DNA of 64,000 nt from Mugil cephalus (Eukaryota > Chordata > Actinopteri > Mugiliformes > Mugilidae): positions 15,607,001 to 15,671,000 of the forward strand of contig NC_061779.1 of NCBI RefSeq assembly GCF_022458985.1. Direction: 5' to 3'. This document shows, one piece after another, positions 12,401-24,800 of this stretch. Numbering within the stretch: position 1 is the stretch's first letter; the number at the start of each line of letters is the position of its first letter. Under the pieces are notes generated by a model, which worked only from the letters and a program-made list of their open reading frames with translations, was not told where the DNA came from and searched no databases. Made by a program: the position numbers and the translations under genes.

Positions 12401-14181
12401 ACCAGAAGTGGAGCATGATAATTGTAGCCTGGGTAATGAAACTAAAACACAAGGTATACATGAAACTGCTTCATATGTACACACAGCAGGTACTGTAGAC
12501 TAATCAAAGTGCATAAAAGGTCATGTAATAACATCCAAATGCATACACCTTTGAAGACAGTGAGTCAGTTCAGCCAAGTTGCCATGAGGATGATGATCTC
12601 ACACATTATGTAAGTCCCATTTAACACATTCACTGCATTTCTCCACTTAACCCGTCTCCAATTTTAAAATGACATCAGAGTTCATGCTGATATCTAAATG
12701 TGGGAAATGAGCAAACTCTTCCTTTCACAGGTGGCGGGAAGAAACCTGAGCAGACCAAAGAGCCAGAGGCTGCCCCGGCGACGGAAGCGGAGAAGAAGGA
12801 GCCGCCAGAGGACAAGAAGGTACTCTCCAACCATGTCCTGAAGCCTGTCAAAAAAAAGCCCAGAAGTCAGTCTTTGATACCTGTCTATGTAAGAGTCAGT
12901 ACAGAGGCGCAACCTTTAGCAAACAGTTTCTTCAGCATAATAATTGTATTTTCTTTTCCTCCTCTGTCCACCGTGATGTCTCACCCAACTCAGGACGACG
13001 TGCCAGCGGAGCAGGAGAAGTCAGGAGGCTCAGAAGGATCTGGCAGTGACGAAGACGACAGCGACGATGACAGTGACGAGTCCAGTGAAGACGAGGATGA
13101 CGATGATGATGAAAGCGAAGATGAGGAGGAGGAAGAGGAGGAAAAAGAGGAGCCTCTGTCCTTAGAGTGGCCGGACACGCCGCGTAAGCAAGTCACCTAC
13201 CTCATCCTGTTGCCCATAGTCTTCCCGCTGTGGCTCACAGTTCCAGATGTTCGCAACCAGGTGAGGGATACGCCATTCATAGATCGGCTGTGCCACCTCA
13301 AATCTCGCTGCAGTTTTTCTTTTACCTCCCTTACTTTGTCCAATAGAAATCCAAAAAGTTCTTTGCGGTCACCTTCCTGGGATCTATTATGTGGATCGCT
13401 ATCTTCTCCTACCTCATGGTGTGGTGGGCCCATCAGGTCAGTTTTTGGACAGTAACCTGATTCTACAGATGGACAAAAAAAGGCAACACTCAAATCTGAG
13501 CATCCATAAATCTATCCAGAAAAAAAAAAAACACTTTTTGAACCTTCACAGACCCATAAATCAGGTCGTTATGTGATATTCCAGTTAAAACACTACACAT
13601 GAAGACAGTGTCCTTATCTCGAGAGTACGTTAAATTCCTGTCACTTCTATCTGTTGAACCCTGGTTTGTCCCTTTAGGTGGGTGAGACGATCGGCATCTC
13701 AGAGGAGATTATGGGCCTGACTATCTTGGCAGCAGGGACTTCCATTCCTGACCTCATTACCAGTGTGATTGTAGCTCGTAAAGGCCTGGGGGACATGGCT
13801 GTGTCCAGCTCTGTGGGCAGTAACATCTTTGACATCACTGTGGGGTGAGCAGCCATAACTCGGCCTGTCACGATTGAGAAGTAGTGACTGAGCGCACCAC
13901 TAACTGATTCACTTTTCTCTTTCTTTTAAAGTCTACCAGTCCCCTGGCTCATGTACTCGTCATTCCACGGTTTTGCTCCAGTGGCCGTCAGCAGCAACGG
14001 GCTCTTCTGCGCCATCGTGCTGCTCTTCCTCATGCTCCTCTTTGTCATCATCTCCATAGCGACATGTAAATGGAAGATGAATAAGGTGCTAGGTTCCACC
14101 ATGTTTGTCCTCTACTTTATCTTCCTGGTGCTCAGCGTGATGCTGGAGGATCGTATCATCATCTGCCCCATTTCCATTTGA
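8426..14181 (+). CDS. slc24a1: Na+/Ca2+,K+ exchanger 1 (NCKX1), rod type, complete
   Basis: NCKX1 extrudes Ca2+ and K+ against Na+ entry across the rod outer-segment plasma membrane and resets Ca2+ after light. Coding exons: 8426-9487, 10403-10462, 10733-10841, 12019-12099, 12731-12819, 12994-13260, 13347-13436, 13678-13844, 13932-14181. They sum to 2175 nt (724 aa) with all phases closing. Order: hydrophobic N-terminal segment (residues 14-32), extracellular Pro/Thr-rich loop, first exchanger half with alpha-1 [16 protein letters not shown] (near residue 220), cytoplasmic loop ending in a Glu/Asp run (about 478-525), then the second half with alpha-2 [16 protein letters not shown] (from 600). 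The Glu of GGSAPE and Asp of GTSIPD are the ion-binding acids of the family. [11 protein letters not shown] after the acidic run is typical of NCKX1, not NCKX2. Mammalian NCKX1 is about 1100-1200 aa; the difference lies in the two loops. Confidence 0.96.
12994..13260 (+). CDS. slc24a1: slc24a1 acidic-loop exon
   Basis: 89 codons, phase 0 at both ends. The first half is a GAC/GAG/GAT-rich tract that encodes mixed Ser-Asp-Glu runs (from about 13033 to 13152). It is followed by [11 protein letters not shown] and the first span of the second exchanger half ([15 protein letters not shown]). The repeated codons make the tract prone to length change between alleles or species. Confidence 0.93.
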
Positions 14182-14628
14182 ACGTGTGAACAGACGTTTT
14201 CAACTGGCGCGGTCATTCTCTACGTTTGTGACCTGAAGAAGAACTGCGTGAGGCTGAAGAGCCCGGATCAGGAAATCTAGAGAAACCACCCAGGACGCTG
14301 CCCTAGTTACTCGCCGTTGTCGGCAGCCGCATGTCCACACACACTCACTTTTAGTAACAGTGGCAGCTTTTACGTTCAAGTGATATAGCATAGACTGTGC
14401 AGTACAAGAATGACCACTCGACATTTTTCACTGTTTACACAACACTGTCTGTAAAATGAAATGAGAGAACTAGAATATGTGCACGTTTTTGAAAACGTAG
14501 GTTTCCAAATGTGATATTTTGTATTATATGTAAATGCTCCAACACCTGTTTTATAATGTTCATGATAGAGAACCAGAGCTTGCTTGAACTTAGAGTTTTA
14601 AAGAAAAGGTGAGACACGACATCCATAG

Positions 14629-14634
14629 AATAAA
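14629..14634 (+). terminator. slc24a1: candidate poly(A) signal of slc24a1
   Basis: First AATAAA after the stop codon (about 450 bp downstream). Further plus-strand AATAAA copies at 15452-15457 and 15510-15515 could serve longer forms. Confidence 0.5.
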
Positions 14635-14638
14635 CGTG

Positions 14639-14644
14639 TTTATT
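14639..14644 (-). terminator. dennd4a: candidate distal poly(A) signal of dennd4a
   Basis: TTTATT on the plus strand reads AATAAA on the minus strand. It begins four bases after the slc24a1 signal ends. Nearer dennd4a candidates on the minus strand are at 15328-15333 and 15276-15281. Confidence 0.35.
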
Positions 14645-16201
14645 CGTAAATGAAGGCAAACTAGATCCAGCCAGGGAAGAAAATCGATTTCTTTCTTTTA
14701 TGTAAAAATCATACAAATTACTTTCTGTGTTACAAATGATAAATAACACTTTGGAAAAATTGCTCAAATTGACAAATGGTGTAAACAACATGTAGACATA
14801 CAATTACGTTTTGGTCATCAGTGTTTTTATAGTCACTCGGTGGTTAAAATGCAGATTTACATGCTGTGTTTACTCCAAGCACACAGCCGTACCCCTTACA
14901 GCACTGTGGCAGCACAAGTCCAGTAATAAGCCGCGGAGCCGCAGCTCTAGGCAGGTTTTAGTCACTTAATAGTCAACAATGTTACAACAAATTGATTTTA
15001 AGTCAGGGCAGGTCAGAGCTGTTCAATCTAAACACATGTTTATATCTTTTAATACGCTCCGTGCAAACAACTGCCGTCTGTTTAAAGAGACAATAGGTTA
15101 TGTTAAGAGATTAAATTGTCCTTTTCTGCACGGTATGTCACATTAAACAGCGCACTGTTGTCCAATTATCTAAAACCGACATCTACAGCACACGGTGAAG
15201 TCAAAAATGAAACATACAAAATACTAGAGCCAAAAACTCTATACGTGTCTATAACTCCATTTTAGTGTCAGTAAATTTATTTATCAAAAAAGAAAAAAAA
15301 AATAGTTGATTACACCAACAGAAAACATTTATTTTTACTTATTTGTCTGGTATTAGTTTGATTGTACTGTTTTTATGAACCTTTACGGTCGCATACAACA
15401 CATAACTTATTCAATCCTCACTTTAAAAAAGGTATTGCTTAAAAAACTGTAAATAAAACTATTCCCTTTTGGGCTCTTTTGGTACACTGTACAAAAAAAA
15501 GGATTAACAAATAAACATTGTGCATATACAGAAACTGAGTGTTCCCGTCTTGTGTCAGAAACAGTAATCTTTAGATGTTAGTGTATTCGGGTATGTGATC
15601 ATGGCCCTGTCAGGGTTTCAGGGTGCACATGGGGAGGAATGGATCTGCGTTTGTTTACTGAATCCATCAGACAGTCCTGCAGCTTCCAGATAAAATGCGA
15701 CTTTAGCGTGGGCTGCTGAGCTGCAGCGTTACGTAAATGAGAATGAATGGCAGGAGCTCATTTTGTCAAAGTGCTTTGTAAAAACATGAAAGTCTAAAAG
15801 CAAGTATTTATAATACACACACTCAAAAACAGTCTAAACAAGGTCACCAGGACCACTGAGAACTTTTGACAACGTGATCAGACACTTACAAACTTTTTCA
15901 CAGCTTCGACAGAAACAAAGGCATAAAATAGACTGTATAGTAACTGTACAAACATTTTACCATAGCAATACTGAAAATACAGTAAAACTCCTAAACGTTT
16001 GCAAACTCAAGACCTGTCACTTCATGCCCCTCAGCTCCGACAGCATACAAGAAACTCAGTGGCAGTTACATTATTTCCCATTGTGCTTAAAAGAGCTCCA
16101 GGCTCCAGACAGGTGAGCTGGTCCTGAGTCTGAAGTGCAGTCCAATAAAACAGCAGCAGATTGACGGAGAAATCACACTAAGACAGAAGAGGACAAGACG
16201 C

Positions 16202-18887
16202 TCACAAGCTGGGCTCTCCGAAAGTCTTCCTGCACTCCATGACCCCCGCTCCAGGGGGCCGGTCACAGTTGTGTGTCAGTTTAACCTGGTTGGGGGTGAG
16301 GCGGTCATAGGCCAACTTGTACTCCCGGTCGAAAGCATCTGTGAGGAGACGAGGGTTTGTTAAAGGTTAAACAAAATAAAATATACTTTTATCCTATTAG
16401 AAATTATCTAAGAAGGGCCTCGGACAGACTGTTGCTTGAAATAAGATGGTAATTAAGAGTAATCCCACATAACATTTCAGTTTAAAATGTTATCAAATTA
16501 TGTTAGCGTACTCTAAAACTATTTAGCCCTAAATCAAAGAATGTAGCTACATACGCTGAAGAATTGACCATTCCATGCAGCCATTACTACACAGGTTCTC
16601 AGGTTGTCAACTTACTGATATTTATGTTGTTCTTTCCCAACGCCCCCAGTGCAAGGAACAATAAATCTCTGTAGAGGCTCCTTTTAGAAACAAAGAGAAA
16701 AAAAAAAAAAAAGAGATGAGTGATTAAACTTTCTATTCATAGTGTCTTCACTTGTCTCACTTTACATGCTAATATATTTATTTCCTCACCTCTGTCTCTT
16801 AAATCCTAACTCGGGCCCGAGCTGCTGGATGATCTGGCTCATGGGCTGATAGACATCACTCTTCTTAATGCTCCTCACAAAGCCCTGCAGGAGCTCCACG
16901 GTGAAGAGCTGGCCTTCTTCACACAGCCCAGACCGAACCAAGGAGCTGGCACCTGAATAGAAAGAGGGATTAAAGTCACCCCGATCAGAGGCTCGTTCGT
17001 CTCCGTCACTCAAAATAAACTCAGAAAGCTTAAGATAAAATTGGCATGACTAACGAGAGTTGTGACCTGAATTATGCATAGTGCTCCGGTTGCTTAATAT
17101 TCCTTATTTAATTTGCATGTAAATATCTGACCTTACCAGCAAATCACCTTTCTGAAAGTAGTGTCAGCGTTTGTAAGACGCTGTAGCACAGTCTGTGAAA
17201 GCAAATGAAGTAATAACTCACAGTGTGTGTTCCACAGGACGTAGCAGGGTTGAACTTTGTCTTGGTGCAACTTCAGGTTGTCCCACATGATCCTCACAAG
17301 CACCTGCTTGCTGTCCTCAGATGAAACGACCTGAGGAGTCTAAAGGGAATCAGATTTTTATAAGATTAATTCCTTATTGTTCCTTATCAGCTGTAAGGGA
17401 TATAATTTTAAATTTAAAATTTCCTAAAAGCTTAAAAAGAGGTGTTCCTTGTGAAAATGAGTGCTACTTTCACGCGTTTTGACATTTTATTTTTTTAAAC
17501 CACCACTAGGAGTCGCTAAAGTAACAGTAACAGTAACAGGTTGTGTTCATGGTACCTGTTAAATCACAATATGTCTTTCTTACGCTTTAGCTTTTGAATA
17601 GATTAAACTAATTAGATACAAGGTATTTAATTTTGAGCTATAGAAGTGCCATTTTATATTTAAACAGACCCTAACTATCTGCCTTTCCAGTCTTTGTGCT
17701 TAGCTAAGCTAACCAGTTTCATACTTGTCACACACATACAGGGAAACTGATCGTCTCATTTAAATCTCACCAAGAAGCTGACTAAATGTGTTTTCCAGAG
17801 TATCACGCTGCTCCTTTTAAAACAGACCTGACACGGTGTTGGCTCTGTCGTTAATGTGCCATTAATTACACTGACATATTTACCTCGTCGCCATGGCTAC
17901 AGTGCTGTGAGGCCAGGATGAGAGCCGGCAGGTTGCTCGGCAGCTCCAGCCTCTTGAAGTACCACACGAGGTTCCAGAAGACGATGGGGTGATGGTCGAC
18001 AACACTTGGCGACGAGAGCGCTTGGTCACCCTCGTTCACCAGCAGACTCTCCAGCTCCTTCCACAGAACCAGCGGGCTCAGGTAGGGCACCGTCACCGGG
18101 GAGGTGGAGGCCGGGGCTGAGGGTGGAGGAGGAGCCACGCTGGAGCTGCTCTCCTGCCTCTGCAGGGGGGCTGCAGATGATTGAGCTTCACAGTCTGCCA
18201 CAGACGTATTGGCCTCGGGACCAAGCGGCGCAGACGTGTCCTCCTCTTTAACAGGATTACTTTTCTTTGAAGACCTGAGGCGAGACACCGAGTGGATCCG
18301 TTTAAAGGGGCCATACAGATAAACGACGGGCTGCTTGTGTGCTATGTGTGTCAAGGCTTTTTGGGAAATGGCTCCAGACAACAGCAAAACACTCTAAAAA
18401 TAGACAATCTGGCATCAAAGATATAACACCTCACATCACACTGGATTCAGCATAAAACGATGAAAGCACCCGATTAATTATTCAAAGCCTTTGTGTCCCG
18501 TGTGCCAGTATACAGTGTAAAATGTACCTGCTCTGCGGTCTCAGGTCTTTGATTTCCACATTGAGGAAAGGCAGGAAGGCTGTGCCGCAGAACGGACAAG
18601 TGCTGTTGAGGTTTGAGTCGTTTGCCGTCCAGCCTGCCATTATTTCCTCATCGTACACCAGGCAGTCGCACGTCTTACAAAGCGAACAGCTGGACATCAG
18701 AACCTGCAACAGGAAGGACCAAGGAGAAAGGGGCACTGATTAGTGTCTGAGTCGGTCCACAGAGAAATATCCGGTCTCAGATGCGAGTACATTACCTCTA
18801 TGGTGTAACTGGGCATGGGCTGGAAGCGGCTGGTGTCGGGGGAGGAATCTGGAGTGTGAGGAGCCTTGGAGGGAATTGCCAAACCAC
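16202..18887 (-). CDS. dennd4a: dennd4a exons 22-28: Cys-rich ribbon and C-terminus
   Basis: Exons 18887-18796, 18703-18528, 18274-17884, 17339-17222, 16952-16790, 16680-16616 and 16338-16202 encode residues 1312-1691. Exon 18703-18528 has CSLCKTC followed by YDEEIMAGW and CPFC, which looks like a zinc ribbon (C-x2-C-x2-C ... C-x2-C). Then come [17 protein letters not shown] and [18 protein letters not shown], conserved in the family. The stop is TGA at 16204-16202. Confidence 0.93.
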
Positions 18888-21800
18888 CTGAATATGATGC
18901 AGGATTATAGAATTAGACACACGCAGAGTTCTAACACAAGCTATCAAAGTTGGAACATTTCGTCCTTTTGTTGCAGGTCTAACACTCGTCTCTGTGAGTG
19001 TGTGCACGTGAGTGTGCATGCACGTGTGCATGTTCGTGTGTCTGTGTTTAGCATAGGGGCCCATGGCTGGGTGCAGAAAAGACACACCGAATCAGCCCTC
19101 ATGCCCGTTGGCCTAATTTCACACAGACCAACACACAACTCTTTCCATTGCTGAGCGCTACTCTTACTCTAAATTTAGATTGTCAAGATGTGTTTTTGTC
19201 CCAACCAACACGATGCCACAGTTACGACAGCTAGGCAAAAGAGCAAGTCGGTGAGCCATTCATTTTTTCTTTAGATATTTTCATCAAAATGTTTTTTTTT
19301 TATTTTTAATATTTTTTATTTCACCTATCAATGTAAAACTATAATTAGCATAAGAAGAATGTGCAACAAACCAGAGAAGGAGTTGTGTCTGAACACTCTG
19401 TTGGGTGTGTTGGGGCTGCCCAGGTTCGGAGCGTAAGTTCCGACGGGACTTCTTCTGACCCGGGACACACTGCCATGCTGGGGGGAGGTGAAGGCATCCG
19501 GGTCCAGACAGGAGTCGTTATCAAGCAGCGAGGAGCACTCCGCCTCCGCTGAGGTCAGCGAGGACACACTCATGCCGTCGCAGTTTAGATCCTGCAGGAC
19601 GCAAAGAAGGAGAAAGGAGGCTGCGTTACTAGAGCTCATTTTGAGGCTGGAAATATTCATACGAGTGAAATGTTACGCCACTAACCTGTGTTAATGAAGA
19701 CTGGGAAGACAAGCGGGAGTAGAGCCTGCTGGCCTTCTCCGCTACACCCTTCCCTGCTGATATGACGCTGCTCCTGAAGATGTCCAGGGTTGGGGTGAAC
19801 AGCGAGTCCATAGAGAACGATGAGGCGGAGGGGCTGGGCGACGACGGCGAAATCAGAGAGGGAGGCCTCTCCCTGTCTTTGGCGCAGACGCCCAGAGGAA
19901 GAGACGGCGACGGCCTCAGCCTCTCCTTGGACTTGACCAGCAGTGGAAGGTGTGTATTGGAGCGCAGCAGGGCGGAGGGGCGCGGTGACGTGTTAGGGGA
20001 TGAGGCGGGGCGGAACAAAGGGCTCGAGGGGTTCTGCAGGTCCATGCTGGGCGCGCGGCTGTTCAGAGGGCTGTTCCCGTTATTCATGTACGACTCGATC
20101 TCCTCAGCGAGATCGCGGCGGGCGGTGGGCGTGCTGCTGTTGTCCCGGTCACACCCTTGTGAAGTTGCGGCGGCCATCTGAGACAGGGGATCAAATCCCG
20201 CCTCAACACCTGTCCTCTCCACCGCACTGCTGCAGCTGACGCTCCTCTCCGCCCGAGGTCTCTTTTTATCGGCCTCTGTGCCCTCCTCCTCTACTCCATG
20301 TAGCCTGTCGGAGGCAAGGTGATGCTGCTTGGCTGAGCCGAGGAGAGGGACGTTGAGCCTCAGAGAGCCGCCGGACAAGTCTAGAGATTTGGGCCTCTCC
20401 GTCTTTGGCAAAACTCCACACAGAAGAGTGTCACTAGATGGACTGGAAGCCAGTCTACTGCTACCGCCTGTGACAAAGCACATTAGGTTAGTGGAAGTCT
20501 CTTTCTTAAGAGTACCTACAAGTGCATCTGATGGCAGTACATTGTAGAAGACATTTTTGTGGCCAGTAATTCAATTCTTTTATGGCGAAGCACTGATTCT
20601 GTTACACTGGTGAACTTTCAGATACTGGTGGTAAGCTGCTGTTCATGCCAACACGAAGCTATTGCATTTGGGAACAGGGGGGACAAACGAGCAGCTGCGT
20701 GTTCATCTATGCCAAAAGATAAAGTAATTAGCAATTAAGCCACTGATGAAATGCCACCCCATTAGAGAGGACTACTGATTATTAAGAGTGGAACAGAGAT
20801 TGCATCAGGCACATCACGTCATTATTGAATTATAGGCAAACACTGTCGCGCATACACACACGCACACACCACGTTACCTAACACATTCATCCATCAGCAG
20901 AATCTTTCCTCAGAAAAAAAACATCTAAATATAACAGCAAATTGATGGCTGGAGAATAAACTACACCCACACTGCAATACGACACTCTGGCTTTTAAAAT
21001 GACGAGCATTCATTTTGCTGTAAGTGGTGATTCATTTAGGCAGATATGGTCTCAACGTGTCAAAGATTAGACATAAACGCTTTCGATAACTCACTGGACT
21101 GCCTCGGCCCTTTGTCTTCCGCCAGTGCCGCGCCGTCAGTGTCTCTGCCGCACGACCTCTCCTCCTCTTTAGACAAAGAATCGTACCCTTGGTCCGATTG
21201 CCCACCTGAAAAAGATGGAAGCTTTAGTCTTCTGGGAGGTTTTTTTTCGTATTTGTGCGTTCAGTGTTTAGTTTCACGCTTCAGAAGGAGCTGGGTGAAT
21301 TGAAGCTGCACTATTAGTCAGACAACCGATCTCAGAGTCTTTCTTCAGAGGAGCTTTGTGCATTTCCCTCCAGCTTATATCACGACGCAGTCCCAGAATA
21401 GAAAAGCAAAAGCAGCAGAAAAGACGCTTTTTTTAAAACTTCCATTATATTCACAAGGTCAAAACGGTAAATGTACAAACATAATACGCTGCGAATTCTA
21501 TTATTCCTAAAGTATTTTGATGAGACAAGTTGTGCCAGATTTGCTTTAGCCAGATGATTTACCATCATAAGCCCCTTGTATCTACTTCTTCCTATTAGTT
21601 GTTATGTAAGGAAAAGGGCATGGGCATGGTGTAATGTTGTGTCTTCACATTTTTCTGATTAGATTTAGTTGTAATATAATTTTATTTTGAAGCATTATCT
21701 TATTTACTCACTATGTGCATATTCATGTGTGCTCGCAGCTCAGATGGCCCATTTTAATATACGTCAGTTACTTAGTGCTGAAGCCTTTCACATATTTCTG

Positions 21801-24800
21801 TGACTGGCAGAAAAGTGACGGCCTAGAGCAGAATGACGTGAATTCATTCGGCTGCAGTGTAATTTATACTGACACTTTTAAAGACGCCAATTAAATCAAC
21901 CGACTAGAAAGAAGTTGAGACACCAGAAACAATTATCATTATTATGGTCGTAGTGTGAATTATATGGAAAAGGAAAGATGGAGTGCTTCTAACCTGTACT
22001 AAATCCATCGTCGCTGGAGTCCATTTTCGTGAAGTCAGTGTCGATGGAGGTGCGCTCAGCTGAGTCATTAGCGCTGTCCAAACTGCCATGACTGACTGTG
22101 TCAAGATCACTGCCGTCTGAAGGGAGATAAAGGAAAAGGGGGGGGAGAGGCTAAATAAATGACAGAGAACCAACCGGATTATGAAACCGGAGCCCGGCTC
22201 ATGCGAGATCAATGTTTAAACTCTCAATGCACTGTGGTGTAATCGTTATCATCCTCTGCAAAGCTGCTGGAATGTTCTGTATGCCACATAGCTGTCATCA
22301 TGACTGAATGCCGCCTCGCGTAAAAAGATGTTATTTTTAACTCAAAGGAGAACAAAAGTGAGCCTGCACGAGTTAATTTACATTATTTATTCATGTCGAT
22401 GTATTCGTTTACACTAACTGCAAACTCATAGAAGAGTTTCCCTGAACTATAAAGGATGAACCCGCCTATGTGAGCACCGTATATGGGGTAAAGCACGGTG
22501 TTTTCATTAGAGCCCCTCACACAGCATGTCATTACGGTAATAAGAGTCTCTTCGGGACATTGTGGGAATTGGGGGCCGACATCAAGAGCAACCTGTGTGC
22601 CGTGATTGCTGGGGAGGAAAACCTCTTCACTCTATTTAATTAGTGTCATTATAGGACTGGGAACAATATGTGTTGGAGGAGGCTCGAGGAAACCTTGTTG
22701 TAAGAGCAAGAGAAAATGCCTTGAAGATACGACCGCTCCCACAGGATCCCAATCAATTACACGTGTTCATTAAGAACTACAGTAACCAAGAATAAAATGG
22801 TGTGTTATCAATCTGCGATTCTGTCTCCAGCTGAGAAGTAATTACTGAATTGAATTGAAATTGAATTGAACTGAATGCAATCCTAAACATCTTAAGGCCT
22901 GATTAGTCTGAGGTGCAAAGTTTTACAATGTGTATGAAAGTCGTTGTGGAAGTGCATGATATACTTCATTATACTTAGATTAGACATGGTGGGAGATAAT
23001 ATAAAAACTTGTGAGCACGTCTAAAAACACAAGTGACAATTGAAGGACCTGCTGCAGATTTCTGTTTTCTACAGGTTACGAAAACGTAACCACGTTCTCG
23101 TGGTTCCAACCAAAACTACCTTTAACATTCTATAGGACTATAGAAAAACATAACGGAAAGGTTACAGCTCCTACCTGAAAGCTGGGGATCTCTGTGTAGA
23201 GTCTGCTGTTTCTTCCCTGCTTGCTTGAACTGGAGCACGCCCAGGATCACGTTCCTCAGCTTCCCCCAAAGAAAGTAGCCTCCTCTGGTGGTGGAGGGCC
23301 AGGTGCTTTCCAACACGGCCTGCAGAGCGAAATTGTTAAAATATATACAGACTTAATAGGTAGAGGCAAATGATCTATTTTTGCCAACTGTTCCTGTTAA
23401 TACCGAACGCACCTTGTTATAGTACCCGTAGGTGATAGCATTGGGTTGAACTCCAGCCTTTTTCATCTCAAACAGCACCCTGACAGCCAGAACTGGCTGG
23501 CTGTACTGTCCACACAACTGCAGCAGCACTCGGTAGCAAACCTTGGACGGAAACCCACCGCAATGTTCACATTAAAAACATCATCCTTATCACAAAAATA
23601 CATTATAATACAAATCTAAATATCTGCATTGTTTTCTAATACACAGCCCTTTTCCTACCTCATCGGGAGCCTGCAGCTTCTTGTCCTGCATCTTCCTCAG
23701 CACATCGTAAGCTGTCCGCAGAGCTCGCACCTTCGAGTGGCAGTTGCCCACAAATCCTGGCAGGCAGATAAACCAGAGGCCGTAGCAGTGGCGCAGCAAA
23801 CACTTGGACCACATCTGAGGCATAGATGAATAGGTTTTGGCCATCCTCTGGGCTGATTTGATCTCCTGGGGAAAAAAAAAAAAAAAGATGACATGTAGAT
23901 GCTTTGTTGCCCTTTAGCGAGGAGAATTGAATTAACATTTAAATTAAGACTAAATTGCCGACATAAATAGGTTCAAACGAGAACTCATTCGGCTGACCTG
24001 TTTAGAGCGTCTGAAGATGGCTGTGGGGCTGGCCGGGCTGCTGTGGCGTGAGGCTATGCTCGCTGACGAAGGGTTTGGCCCCTCCAGCGGCTCCAGAAGC
24101 TCAGCATTCAGGACGGGGAACCCAGAGTAGCTGCAGGAAGACAAGACGCTCACTTATACACAACAGCACAAGTTCACATAGGCATCAATCCTTGCACGAT
24201 GCTTTTGGCTGCGATTTTTCTGGAAACTTGACATAAGCATCCAAAAGCAGCTCAGAATAATCACAAGGCCCCGCGGCGATCGCTGAGATGTGCTCTTGAA
24301 GTCCGTAAGACAGAAGAAAAATAAAGAAACAGTCGATAGAAATCGACCTGCGGTGTGGTACCTATAGCGCAGAGGATGCTCCTCTCCCTGCGGTAGAGGA
24401 GGAAGTTCTGGCGGATTGATGTAGACCGTGTGCTCACTGCGGTGGGATTCATCCAGTTCAATTAGTCTGGCGTCCTCTGGCCGCTCGCTGTCCATCTGGT
24501 TTGCAGGAGAAACACACATCCATCATTATTGTTAATCTGTCCACTTAGCTTTGTTAAAAACACAAATCTATAGGTGTTAATGCTGCCTAGAGGTTCACGC
24601 TGATTTGATACTGTAAGAGCCCTCGGATCGGATCAGATGTGAGGGTCAGCGAGGACAAACACATGCCTGTAATGAGCCCTTCTACATCAGAAATATGGCC
24701 TATGCCCCAATTCCATTAATCTAAAGGGTGCTGCCAAGGCAAAGCCTTGATCCCATGAATCCTCCAAGACTAAATGAATCTAGGCTGCAGTGACCTGGAC

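Larger units (their letters stand above)
14182..16201. other. convergent 3' UTR region of slc24a1 and dennd4a
   Basis: About 2 kb between the two stop codons. No coding exon or RNA gene is seen. It is AT-rich with several poly(A) signals on both strands and probably consists of the two 3' UTRs, which may overlap. Confidence 0.5.

Noticed and set aside
12700..13455. Plus-strand 251-codon open frame
   Set aside because: It reads through two slc24a1 introns. The true exons are 12731-12819, 12994-13260 and 13347-13436, with clean splice sites and conserved protein only inside them.
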